From contig NC_088295.1 of assembly GCF_032854445.1 (NCBI RefSeq), positions 250,501 to 314,500 of the forward strand: a stretch of DNA of 64,000 nt, written 5' to 3'. Position numbers and translations under genes: made by a program. Under the pieces are notes generated by a model. It saw only the letters and a program-made list of their open reading frames with translations. It was not told the DNA's origin and made no database searches. The first letter of the stretch is position 1. Every line of letters starts with the position of its first letter. Origin of the DNA: Liolophura sinensis. Taxonomy: Eukaryota > Mollusca > Polyplacophora > Chitonida > Chitonidae. Positions 12,410-64,000 of the stretch are shown here, one piece after another.

Positions 12410-14990
12410 TCTAAGGTCTCCTTACAATTCTAGTTATTACATACCTCTATTTTCCTACCCCTGTGGTCTCCCTACAATCCAGGTTATTACATTACATACC
12501 CCCGTTTCCCCAATCTATGGTCTCCCCACAATTCAGGTTATTACATACTACTATTTCCCTACCCTGTGGTCTCCCCACAATTCAGGTTATTACATACCTC
12601 CATTTACCTACCCTGTGGTCTCCCCACAATTCAGGTTATACATACTTCTATTTCCCTACCCTGTGGTCTCCCCACAATTCAGGTTATTACATACCTCTAT
12701 TTCCCTACCCTGTGGTCTCCCCACAATTCAGGTTATACATACCTCCATTTCCCTACTCTGTGGTCTCCCCACAATTCAGGTTATACATACCTCCATTTCC
12801 CTACCCTGTGGTCTCCCTACAATTCAGGTTATTACATACTACCCTGTGGTCTCCCTCCAATTCAGGTTATTACATACCCATGTTTCTTCACCCTATTATC
12901 TCCTCACCATTCAGGTCATTACATACCCATGCTTCTCCTCCCTATTATCTTCTCACCATTCAGGTCATTACATACCCTCGTTTCCCTATCATCGCATTAC
13001 AATTCAGGTCATTACATACCCATGTTTCTCCTCCCTATTGTCTCCTCACCATTCAGGTCAGTACATACCCCCGTTTCTCCTCCCTATCATCTCACTACAA
13101 TTCAGGTTATTACATACCCATGTTTCTCCTCCCTATTGTCTCCTCACCATTCAGGTCAGTACATACCCCCGTTTCTCCTCCCTATCATCTCACTACAATT
13201 CAGGTTATTACATACCCCTGTTTCTCCTCCCTATTGTCTCCTCACCATTCAGGTCAGTGCATACCTCGGTTTCTCCTCCCTATCACCTCACTACAATTCA
13301 GGTCATTACATACCCATGTTTCTCCTCCCTATTGTCTCCTCACCATTCAGGTCAGTACATACCCCCGTTTCTCCTCCCTATCATCTCACTACAATTCAGG
13401 TTATTACATACCCATGTTTCTCCTCCCTATTGTCTCCTCACCATTCAGGTCAGTACATACCCCCGTTTCTCCTCCCTATCATCTCACTACAATTCAGGTT
13501 ATTACATACCCATGTTTCTCCTCCCTATTGTCTCCTCACCATTCAGGTCAGTACATAACCCCGTTTCTCCTCCCTATCATCTCACTACTATTCGGGTTGT
13601 TACATACCCATGTTTCTCCTCCCTATTGTCTCCTCACCATTCAGGTCAGTACATACCCCCGTTTCTCCTCCCTATCATCTCACTACAATTCAGGTTATTA
13701 CATACCCCTGTTTCTCCTCCCTATTGTCTCCTCACCACTCAGGTCAGTACATACCCTCGTTTCTCCTCCCTATCATCTCACTACAATTCAGGTTATTACA
13801 TACCCATGTTTCTCCTCCCTATTGTCTCCTCACCATTCAGGTCAGTGCATACCCCCGTTTCTCCTCCCTATCATCTCACTACAATTCAGGTTATTACATA
13901 CCCATGTTTCTCCTCCCTATTGTCTCCTCACCATTCAGGTCAGTACATACCCATGTTTCTCCTCCCTATCATCTCACTACAATTCAGGTTATTACATACC
14001 CCTGTTTCTCCTCCCTATTAACTCCTCACCATTCAGGTCAGTACATACCCCCGTTTCTCCTCCCTATCATCTCACTACTATTCGGGTTGTTACATACCCA
14101 TGTTTCTCCTCCCTATTGTCTCCTCACCATTCAGGTCAGTACATACCCCCGTTTCTCCTCCCTATCATCTCACTACTATTCGGGTTGTTACATACCCATG
14201 TTTCTCCTCCCTATTGTCTCCTCACCATTCAGGTCATTACATACTCCCGTTTCTCCTCCCTATCATCTCACTACAATTCAGGTTATTACATACCCGTTTC
14301 TCCTCCCTATTGTCTCCTCACCATTCAGGTCAGTACATACCCCCGTTTCTCCTCCCTATCATCTCACTACTATTCGGGTTGTTACATACCCATGTTTCTC
14401 CTCCCTATTGTCTCCTCACCATTCAGGTCAGTACATACCCCCGTTTCTCCTCCCTATCATCTCACTACTATTCGGGTTGTTACATACCCATGTTTCTCCT
14501 CCCTATTGTCTCCTAACCATTCAGGTCATTACATACCCCCGTTTCTCCTCCCTATCATCTCACTACAATTCAGGTTATTACATACCCGTTTCTCCTCCCT
14601 ATTGTCTCCTCACCATTCAGGTCAGTACATACCCCCGTTTCTCCTCCCTATCATCTCACTACTATTCGGGTTGTTACATACCCATGTTTCTCCTCTCTAT
14701 TAACTCCTCACCATTCGGGTCATTACATACCCCTGTTTCTCCTCCCTATCGTCTTACCACAATTCAGGTCAGTACATACCCATGTTTCTCCTCCCTATTG
14801 TCTCCTCACCATTCAGGTCAGTACATACCCATGTTTCTCCTCCCTATTATCCCCTGCCCCCCACCCCACCCCAACAACACACACAACATAACCCTGCTTC
14901 CCCTCCCTATGTTCTCTCTACAAGTTAGGTTATTGCATACACCTGTTATCCACCCCCAACCCCTCTAAAATATATGGTCTTTCTACAATA
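12410..14990. repeat. Minisatellite, 49-bp unit (98-bp dimer), 2.6 kb
   Basis: Units carry TTCAGGTYATTACATACC plus pyrimidine-rich CTCCTCCCTATTRTCTC. The left part is 49-bp monomers (CCCTGTGGTCTCCCCAC type). The right part alternates two monomer types to make a 98-bp dimer. The plus strand has few stop codons in any frame, which produces a 746-residue ORF and three overlapping ones. I treat these as artefacts because the unit is not a multiple of three and all three frames are open. Confidence 0.97.
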
Positions 14991-15122
14991 GAGGTAATTA
15001 CATGCCCCTGTCTCCTTACTGTTATCTCCCCATAATTCAGGTTAACGCATAGCCCTGCTTTGTTTTGTTTGGATTCCAGAAAAGACAGTTTAATATCATA
15101 TTACATCTTCAGTCTACCTTCA

Positions 15123-15138
15123 GTCTGGGGTAGTTGAG
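15123..15138. repeat. SINE target-site duplication, left copy
   Basis: GTCTGGGGTAGTTGAG is repeated exactly at 15,491-15,506 on the other side of the SINE. Confidence 0.95.
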
Positions 15139-15490
15139 TGAGTGAGTGCTTGGGGTTTAACGTCGTACTCAACAATTTTTCAGTCATATGACGACGAAGG
15201 AATCATTAGGGTGCATGCACGTGTAATGTGCCTCCTTGTTGCAGGACGGATTTCCACCGCTCTTTTATTTAGTGCTGCATCACTGAGACGACTTACCGAA
15301 GGCAAGTAAGCCGCCCCGCCCGAGCCATTATACTGATACGGGTCAACCAGTCATTGCACTATCCCCTTCATGCTGAACGCCAAGCGAGGAAGTTACAACT
15401 TTTAAAGTCTTAGGTGTGACTCAACCAAGGATTGATCCTGGATCTACCGGTCCCGAAGCAGACGCTCTACCAACTGTGCTATCCGGGCCG
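15139..15490 (-). mobile_element. SINE family A, full length
   Basis: This minus-strand copy of the element at 57-421 has the tRNA-like head with box A-like TAGCACAGTTGGTAGAGCG at its right end and the ACTCACTC tail at its left end. It is flanked by a perfect 16-bp target-site duplication (15,123-15,138 and 15,491-15,506). The close match to the first copy and the intact duplication indicate a fairly recent insertion. Confidence 0.96.
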
Positions 15491-15506
15491 GTCTGGGGTA
15501 GTTGAG

Positions 15507-16120
15507 GTGGTATTCCATTCAGAGGTAACAAGCCTTTAGGTAGACGCTCTGCGGACAACGCCCACTTAAAACACTGATAAGTACCTGTATGCATTAATTA
15601 GTCAAATAATGTAATAATAAAACACTTTCTGATATGTTGGTTATATTTAACACTTCGATACCAAATAAATAAGAAAATATACTAAAATCAAGATGACGTC
15701 AGTGAGCAACTTTTGAAACTGAAAATTATAAAGACAGAAAAGACATGTCACATGAACATATAGGACAGCACTATGGGCATAATTGACAGGCGTTACAAAA
15801 GCTAATTAGCCTTTTCCATTCGCATATTTCCTAGTACTACAGATCAAAATAAAAAGAATAATACATATCTGTCCAGTATACAAAAGGAAGGATAACTCCC
15901 TAAAACTAACCACATCAAGACAGGTAATACTGTACACACATGTACACTGCCAAGGAACACATTTACATGTATATTTATATGCAAAATGTGTATACAAAAA
16001 TAGAGTAAATACAAATACTGAGATTCAAGCTCTGTTTTATTATGCAGAGGATTTAAAATGCAAAGGAAAATATACTTATTAGAGTAGCATTATGAATGCA
16101 AGTGTTCTTCAAAATTAAAT
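15507..16120. other. No recognisable gene
   Basis: AT-rich sequence without coding motifs or repeats that I can name. Confidence 0.45.
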
Positions 16121-16139
16121 CTAGTGGACTACCTGAATT

Positions 16140-16400
16140 GAATTGAGCAGTATGTGGTAAATGTCTCTGATGAGAATATGCATATAATTGTCTCTGATGA
16201 GGAGATGCACCGGACTGTCTCTGATGAGGAGATGCACCGGACTGTCTCTGATGAGGAGATGCACCGGACTCTCTCTGATGAGGAGATGCACTGGACTGTC
16301 TCTGATTAGGAGATGCATTTAATTATCTTCGATGAGGAAATGCATCTAAGCATACTTTATGAGGAAATGCATCTGATCGGCCTTCGTGTACATTTTGAGG
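16140..16400. repeat. Minisatellite, 27-bp unit
   Basis: About eight copies of GTCTCTGATGAGGAGATGCA with CCGGACT occur, more diverged towards 16,400. The unit is nine codons long, so a chance repetitive ORF exists on the minus strand. Confidence 0.9.
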
Positions 16401-16950
16401 AGGCGTCTAATCGTCTTTAATGGTGTACGTTTTGAGAAGATGCCGAGGCTGGTCAGTCTGCAAAATGCAAAACATACATTTATTTCATTTTAATTATTAA
16501 TTTATTTGATTTTTGATTAATGCCATAAACAAGAATATGATGGGTCAGTTTTATGTTTGGAGAAACCGGTGAGTCAGGCGAAAACCACAGCCCTGTTTTG
16601 TTAATGAGTCACAGCAGAGATCTATCCGTAAAAGTTGCTGAAATGTTTTACTACCTGCCAGAAAGTGTACATGTGTGTGTGGGCACGACTATTGTTGGTT
16701 TTAAACACAAAGGTTGCAACATACAGCAAAGTATATCTCATAAGTAAGTTCCACGTCCATACTTTGGATTTCTATGATAAACAAAAAAGATTACCAGTAA
16801 AAACTCACATTCTGGCTAATGTTCAGAGAATGAAGTTAAACAACTAACTCCGACAAGAGTTAATTTGTCAACAGCATCCTTGAACAAACAACATGTGCAG
16901 AGTACATTCCACATTGTTGTCAAAAGGATCTGGCAAGGGCTGGATCATGT
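16400..16950. other. No recognisable gene
   Basis: Only short chance ORFs occur here. I see no splice-flanked segment similar to GFAT. Confidence 0.4.
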
Positions 16951-16954
16951 GCTG

Positions 16955-18335
16955 GTTTCATTACCCCATACTGGCCTACACTGGTTTTCACTTGTCACCT
17001 ATTACCACCATACTGGCCTACACTGGTTTTCACCTATCACCTATTACCAACACACTGGCCTACACTGGTTTTCACTTGTCACCTATTACCACCATACTGG
17101 CCTACACTGGTTTTCACCTATCACCTATTACCAACACACTGGCCTACACTGGTTTTCACTTGTCACCTATTACCACCATACTGGCCTACACTGGTTTTCA
17201 CCTATCACCTATTACCAACACACTGGCCTATACTGGTTTTCACTTGTCACCTATTACCACCATACTGGCCTACCCTGGTTTCACTTATCATACTACCACC
17301 ATACTGGCTTACACTGGTTTCACCTGTCACATATTACCACCACATTGGCCTACACTGGTTTCACTTATAATAATATCACTATACTGGCCTATACTGGTTT
17401 TCACTTCTCACCTATTACCACCATACTGGCCTACACTGGTTTCACTTAAAATAATATCACTATACTGGCCTATACTGGTTTCACTTGTCACCTATTACCA
17501 CCATACTGGCCTATACTGGTTTCACTTGTCACCTATTACCACCATACTGGCCTATACTGGTTTCACTTGTCACCTATTACCACCATACTGGCCTACACTG
17601 GTTTCACTTATCATACTACCACCATACTGGCTTACACTGGTTTCACCTGTAACATATTACCACCATACTGGCCTATACTGGTTTCACTTGTCACCTATTA
17701 CCTCCATACTGGCCTACCCTGGTTTCACTTATCATACTACCACCATACTGGTTTACACTGGTTTCACCTGTAACATATTACCACCATACTGGCTTACACT
17801 GGTTTCACCTGTAACATATTACCACCATACTGGTTTACACTGGTTTCACCTGTAACATATTACCACCATACTGGCTTACACTGGTTTCACCTGTAACATA
17901 TTACCACCATACTGGTTTACACTGGTTTCACCTGTAACATATTACCACCATACTGGCTTACACTGGTTTCACCTGTAACATATTACCACCATACTGGCCT
18001 ATACTGGTTTCACTTGTCACCTATTACCTCCATACTGGCCTACCCTGGTTTCACTTATCATACTACCACCATACTGGTTTACACTGGTTTCACCTGTCAC
18101 CTATTACCACCACATTGGCCTACACTGGTTTCACCTGTCACATATTACCACCACATTGACCTACACTGATTTCACTTGTCACCTATTACCTCCATACTGG
18201 CCTACCCTGGTTTCACTTATCATACTACCACCATACTGGCCTACACTGGTTTCACCTGTCACATATTACCACCACATTGACCTACACTGATTTCACTTGT
18301 CACCTATTACCACCACACTGGCCTACACTGGTTTG
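16955..18335. repeat. Minisatellite, 41-42-bp unit, about 33 copies
   Basis: Units contain ACTGGCCTACACTGGTTT followed by CACTTGTCACCTATTACCAC. Several variant types (CACCTGTAACATATTACC and CACTTATCATACTACC) alternate locally. The long ORFs across it are repeat artefacts. Confidence 0.96.
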
Positions 18336-18339
18336 GACC

Positions 18340-18800
18340 ACAAGAGGTATAAGGTGTCTTTCTTGTCCAATTTTACCTGCACTGTTTGTCCAGACTTAAA
18401 TGATCATAGATCTGAAGCACCATGTTGAGAATCTCATTCCACGATTTCTCATGCGCTCAAAAATTCAACCATCATGGCTAAAGATTTCAAGGAAGGGTAA
18501 GAAGGGTTGTCCTCAGTGGGCGCCTTATTAATAGATTTGCAAGACTACATCCAGTCTGATAAGTCATCAGGGTTAGAAAAAGAATGTTTTACCCCAAAGT
18601 ATTTTTTGTGGTATCAACTGTTCGCTCTATTTCATCCTGTGCTCGATGATGGTGTGGACTCAACATTTGACAAAAGGCAGTTTGGAACTGTTTAAGGTCT
18701 CTAGACATGAAATTTTTTCTGTTGTCTGTTCGGCTGCTCCAAATCGTGCACAAATGTTTTTCAGTTTCCGCTGTTTGAAAGTAACATGGAAAGTAATTAA
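18340..18800. other. No recognisable gene
   Basis: No supported coding sequence is visible between the two arrays. Confidence 0.4.
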
Positions 18801-19005
18801 TCACTATATCTCTCTCTCAATCAATATCTCTCCTTCAATCACTATCTTCTCAATCAATATCTCCCTCTCTCAATCACTATCTCTCCTTCAATCACTATCT
18901 TTCTCAATCAATATCTCCCTCTCTCAATCACTATCTATCTCTCTCAATCAATACCTCCCTCTCTCAATCACTATCTGTCTTTCTCAATCACTACCTCTCT
19001 CTCTC
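18800..19005. repeat. Simple repeat, TCTC/AATCA-rich
   Basis: CTCAATCACTATCTCTC-type units repeat with variable length. It is a pyrimidine-rich simple repeat. Confidence 0.9.
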
Positions 19006-20080
19006 TATGGGCTGCTAACTGCTGCCGCAGACCTGAGGGCTAGGGGGCTGCCTTTGATGGCTCCTTCCCAAGGGTAGGCGTGAAACTTGGCGCTCTGGTC
19101 TGGATCTGTTTACTGATTCTTGGTGAATATAACAATTGGCCGCTTTGCCAATCATATCATTTAGTCATAGGCGGATGTCCGTCATGGATTCTATTAAGAA
19201 TGTAATCATGTAATCATTCCGGAATCACCAATGAAATACCGCAAGGCAAACTTCTGTTGACTGTGCTAAGTATCTCATGTAGGGAGAAATAGTCTCTGAT
19301 ATTTCCAGAATTTCTTGTGTGGTTTGACCATCCGTACTGAATAAAATGATTAACGCTGCAGGTTGCTCGTTGTTCTCTGTAGATCCGCAGGACTAGTGAC
19401 AGCTCAGTTATCACCTTTACTTGCATGAAAGTGTGTCAGCTATCACCATAGTCTTTCCTGGTTTGTGATTCCAAACTGAACTGGGCGTCATGAGCCTCAT
19501 TAGCAGTCTCCGGCAACTATATTGGCACTGGCCTATATCCTTGGTCTGTTTATCAGATGAACAAGCAGTAACACACTCCCTACAGTGCATGCGTCGCTCT
19601 TTACCTTTCACGGTAATGATATCCCACCAGATATCGCGAAAACTTCTCAATGCCACACAAGTGCACAGCATTCTTTTTTAATTTGTATGTAACACTTCTC
19701 TATTTCCGTCATCGTCTTCTCAGCGAACGCAACCGGTATCCATCTGAGCCATGAAGATCTGAGATTTTCAGGTAGTTCTGACACTGTAAGGGTAAAGTTA
19801 ACCTGGGCAATTGTGATACCAAACAGAAATATCCGTAAGCCGGGTACCCAGTGGCGTCATGAAACAAGTCTTTCTAACTTCTAACTTTCTTTGCCCAACA
19901 GAATTTAGTAGAATCTCAAACCTGTGCCTAATTTCAAGAAATATTTCGCATATCCCATTTCATAAAAGACATCGTCAAGTGTCAGTAGTGTGTAACGTTC
20001 ATGCTTTACGGTCATGGTGTGTACATGTGCAAATATGGAGACTGAATATGTGGTTTTGTAGATGTTGTCAATAAACTTAC
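19006..20080. other. Downstream of the last GFAT exon found; no exon recognised
   Basis: The exon at 20,081-20,242 ends with a clean donor, so at least one more GFAT exon must lie further left. I searched this stretch by eye on the minus strand for the conserved C-terminus and did not find it. Confidence 0.5.
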
Positions 20081-61522
<41,442 letters not shown>

Positions 61523-61609
61523 CTACAAATAGGTAAAATAGTATCTGTATAAACGGAATGTACTGAAACACAGTGAGTGTGAAATGTTCAGTAAATATGT
61601 CAATATCTG

Positions 61610-62000
61610 TACATCTGTGACATCTGCACGTCTCAATTACTGTACATCTGTAAGATCAACTGTCTGACATTACTGTACATCTGTGACATCTGCAAATGTC
61701 CAACATTACTTTACATCTGTGACATCTACAAATGTCTAGCATACCTATACATCTGTGACATCTACAGATGTCTAGCATAACTGCACATCTGTGACATCTA
61801 CAAATGTCTAGCATAACTGTACATCTGTGACATCTGCAAATGTTTGACATTAATATACATCTGTGACATCTGCAAATGTCTGACATTACTGTACATCTGT
61901 GACATCTACACGTCTAGCATAACTGTACATCTGTTACATCTGCAAATGTCAGATATTACTCTACAGCTGTGACACATTAAATGAGAAGATTTAATTACCA
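61610..62000. repeat. Minisatellite, 36-bp unit, about 10 copies
   Basis: Units are TACATCTGTGACATCTGCAA plus ATGTCTGACATTACTG, upstream of exon a. Confidence 0.93.
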
Positions 62001-62529
62001 CACATCTGTGACATCTCCAAATGTGTGACACTACCAAACATCTGTCACATACACAATGTGTGCCATTACCCTACATCTGTGACCCATTAAATGAGAAAAA
62101 AAAACATAATGAAATCTTCTGATGAAAAGGTGTTAAGAACATATCATAGACCTGATCTTTGATGTATGTAGAGATAATTAACATTGGAATACAGGCAACA
62201 TAACAAGAAGGCAATCACCAAATAAAGAATTCTTGTTTAAATGTTTTGCTCTGAATGGATCAATGTGAATTTACTTACAGACCAGTAAATCAATAAAATC
62301 ATACACTACAAAATTAAGCAGATTTGAAATTATTTTAAATTAACATAGACTTACATTTATTGTCAGAATGTGTCTCAGTATAAGAAAACATATTTTAAAT
62401 TAAAGTTTAATGCCAAGCAGTCTGCATCAGCATCATTATGAACATGATGATATGTCTTGAAGTCTTATGAGTATTAATGAATTTTCAGTATGAAGTAACA
62501 TTACCAGGAAAAAAACAATCAATTATTCC
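62001..62529. other. Intergenic or intronic DNA without features
   Basis: AT-rich, with no GFAT exon recognised between exon a and the hAT remnant. Confidence 0.4.
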
Positions 62530-64000
62530 ATGTTTCTCTTCAAAAAGATTAAATGGTCAACATGCACACTCTTCAGCTGTGCTCTCTGAGCACTAACCAC
62601 ATCACCCGCCATAGAAAACACACGCTCGCTGGGCACAGAGGTGCCTGGGACCCCCAGGTAGATTTTGGTGAGAGCAGCAAGCAGCAGATAACTCTGCTCA
62701 TCGAATTTCCATCAAAGCAGCACGTCATCATCTGTGGAGATCTCTGACTCGGATTTGTACCTTGCCACTTCATCCCCCCTAGTATGTGCAAAGCATCGAA
62801 TAGAAAGACTTCTCTGTCACGACTTTAGTTACAAAAATGTCTCCAAAAAACATTTCCCATAGCAGTTTTTTTTTTTTTTGCAGAGGGTTCGTACTTTTCT
62901 TCATCCTGGCATTCAAGGGACTTGTATTGTGGGCTCTCACAGAGTGAATATGGAACCTCACATGACTAGTCTAAATCAAATGGTAAATGTGGAATCTAAC
63001 ATGGTAAGTCGGACAGAGGGGGATTTTCCCACAGTCTGCAGAGTGGAGGTTTCAGGTTCTGTTTTAATAACAAAGCATTATGAAGTGCTGCAGCTTTTGT
63101 CCCTATACTGTTGTACACATGGACACATCTAACATCAGCTTCCCGAGTCAACGAAAGAAACATCGGATCTAAAGCTGAGCACAGCAGGAGGAAGTCTCGG
63201 ACTGCATCACCTGTGTAGCATTTTTGAATATCCCTCCTGACGGCAATTTTGATACTCTGTACAAAAGTAGAGTATGTTTCTTCATCCACTGTCATGGCTC
63301 TTGGTATGACCTGTTTTAATGGATGGATGAGTGATGCTGTAGGATGTCACTGGCTGCACAGAAGTGTTGTGACTGCATTCAGGGGCTTTAGAACTCCCAC
63401 GGCTTCCTCTGCCTTGGTGACATCTGATTCTGAAAGTGTCTTCACACCAGATTAATTTTCCTGATTTCTCTACTCAGTAAGACTGAGGTAACAGGAGGCT
63501 GTTGTTCTAAATATCAACTTAACATTTGATATGCACTGTTCCATCTGGTTGGGACATCTTGAACCAGTTTGTGTTCTGGGAGTTTAAGAAGAGCCTGCTT
63601 AGACTTGAGCAGCATTGCTGCCGTTGAGCTTCGGTGAAAAAAGTAAAACAATTCTTCGGACTCTTCCCAAGTCTTGAAACCTTGTTAACCTGTAGTGCCC
63701 TCTGAGATGCTAGATTCGTAGTATGTGCAAAGCATCGAATATGTGGAGCCAGGCTTGCTTCCTCTACTGCCACCACCATGTTGCTTGTCCGTTACACAAG
63801 GTGTAGACACCCCCACTATCTGGAGTTTAAATTAATCCATGGCTGATGTCCGAACATGTGTAATATTTATCACTGTGTGTGATTCAAGGAGAGGTCGGGT
63901 CTGAAGAACATAGTTCCCTATCATCCAATCACTTTTAATGAAGTGGGCTGTTGTTGTGATGAAGCTTTCTGTGCCTCTTGACGTCCATCCATCAGTGGTG
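62530..64000 (-). pseudogene. hAT-type transposase, decayed, runs off the right edge
   Basis: hAT transposases cut and paste DNA transposons. On the minus strand, from the right edge, I read TTDGWTSRGTESFITTTAHF (near 63,995), HIRCFAHTTNLASQRAL (near 63,735), DIQKCYTGDAVRDFLLL with SALDPMFLS (near 63,200), and the C-terminal dimerisation region YLGVPGTSVPSERVFSMAGD (near 62,650). This is the family order: RNase H-like core, then hATC domain. Frames change between the blocks, and an in-frame stop lies a little upstream of the dimerisation block, so it is a pseudogene. The closest type I recognise is the ZBED-like hAT group. The N-terminal BED zinc finger would be right of the window. No terminal inverted repeat was located. 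Confidence 0.85.

Noticed and set aside
12463-14703. 746-codon ORF and overlapping long ORFs
   Set aside because: All lie within a 49/98-bp tandem array that lacks stops in every forward frame; no non-repetitive coding sequence is attached.

Overview
The window is animal nuclear DNA: one intron-rich gene, dense minisatellites, SINEs with target-site duplications, a hAT transposon remnant and two Maverick/Polinton remnants. There is no bacterial gene organisation. The SINE and Polinton content suggests a marine invertebrate, probably a lophotrochozoan such as a mollusc or brachiopod. This placement is an inference and the species is not determined.

The one recognisable host gene is glutamine:fructose-6-phosphate amidotransferase (GFAT/GFPT1), the entry enzyme of the hexosamine pathway. 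It lies on the minus strand. Twelve internal exons run from 61,522 down to 20,081, every junction has AG/GT borders, and the phases join without a gap to give 1,452 nt or 484 codons. They cover the end of the glutaminase domain and nearly all of both sugar-isomerase (SIS) domains. The 5' exons lie beyond the right edge. I could not find the short last exon that carries the conserved C-terminus.

The introns are packed with about twenty tandem arrays with units of roughly 20-100 bp. They fill about half of the 41 kb between first and last exon. The most striking observation is that five arrays are built from the gene's own exon edges. Units next to the exons ending at 31,074, 34,880, 43,694 and 45,722 repeat the last 25-60 nt of the exon plus its 5' splice site. 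Units next to the exon starting at 60,284 repeat its 3' splice site and first coding bases. The gene therefore carries dozens of decoy splice junctions.

Other regions: 1-4.5 kb is a decayed Polinton protein-primed DNA polymerase B region (minus strand), broken by stops and frameshifts and hit by a SINE. 4.5-12 kb has no recognisable gene. 12.4-19 kb holds three large arrays and a full-length SINE. 52.4-55.6 kb, inside a GFAT intron, is a second Polinton fragment with compact virus-like genes. 62.5-64 kb is a decayed hAT transposase. Two tRNA-derived SINE families share a related 3' domain and occur as full-length and severely 5'-truncated copies. Most long ORFs in the window are by-products of stop-free tandem repeats and are not reported as genes.
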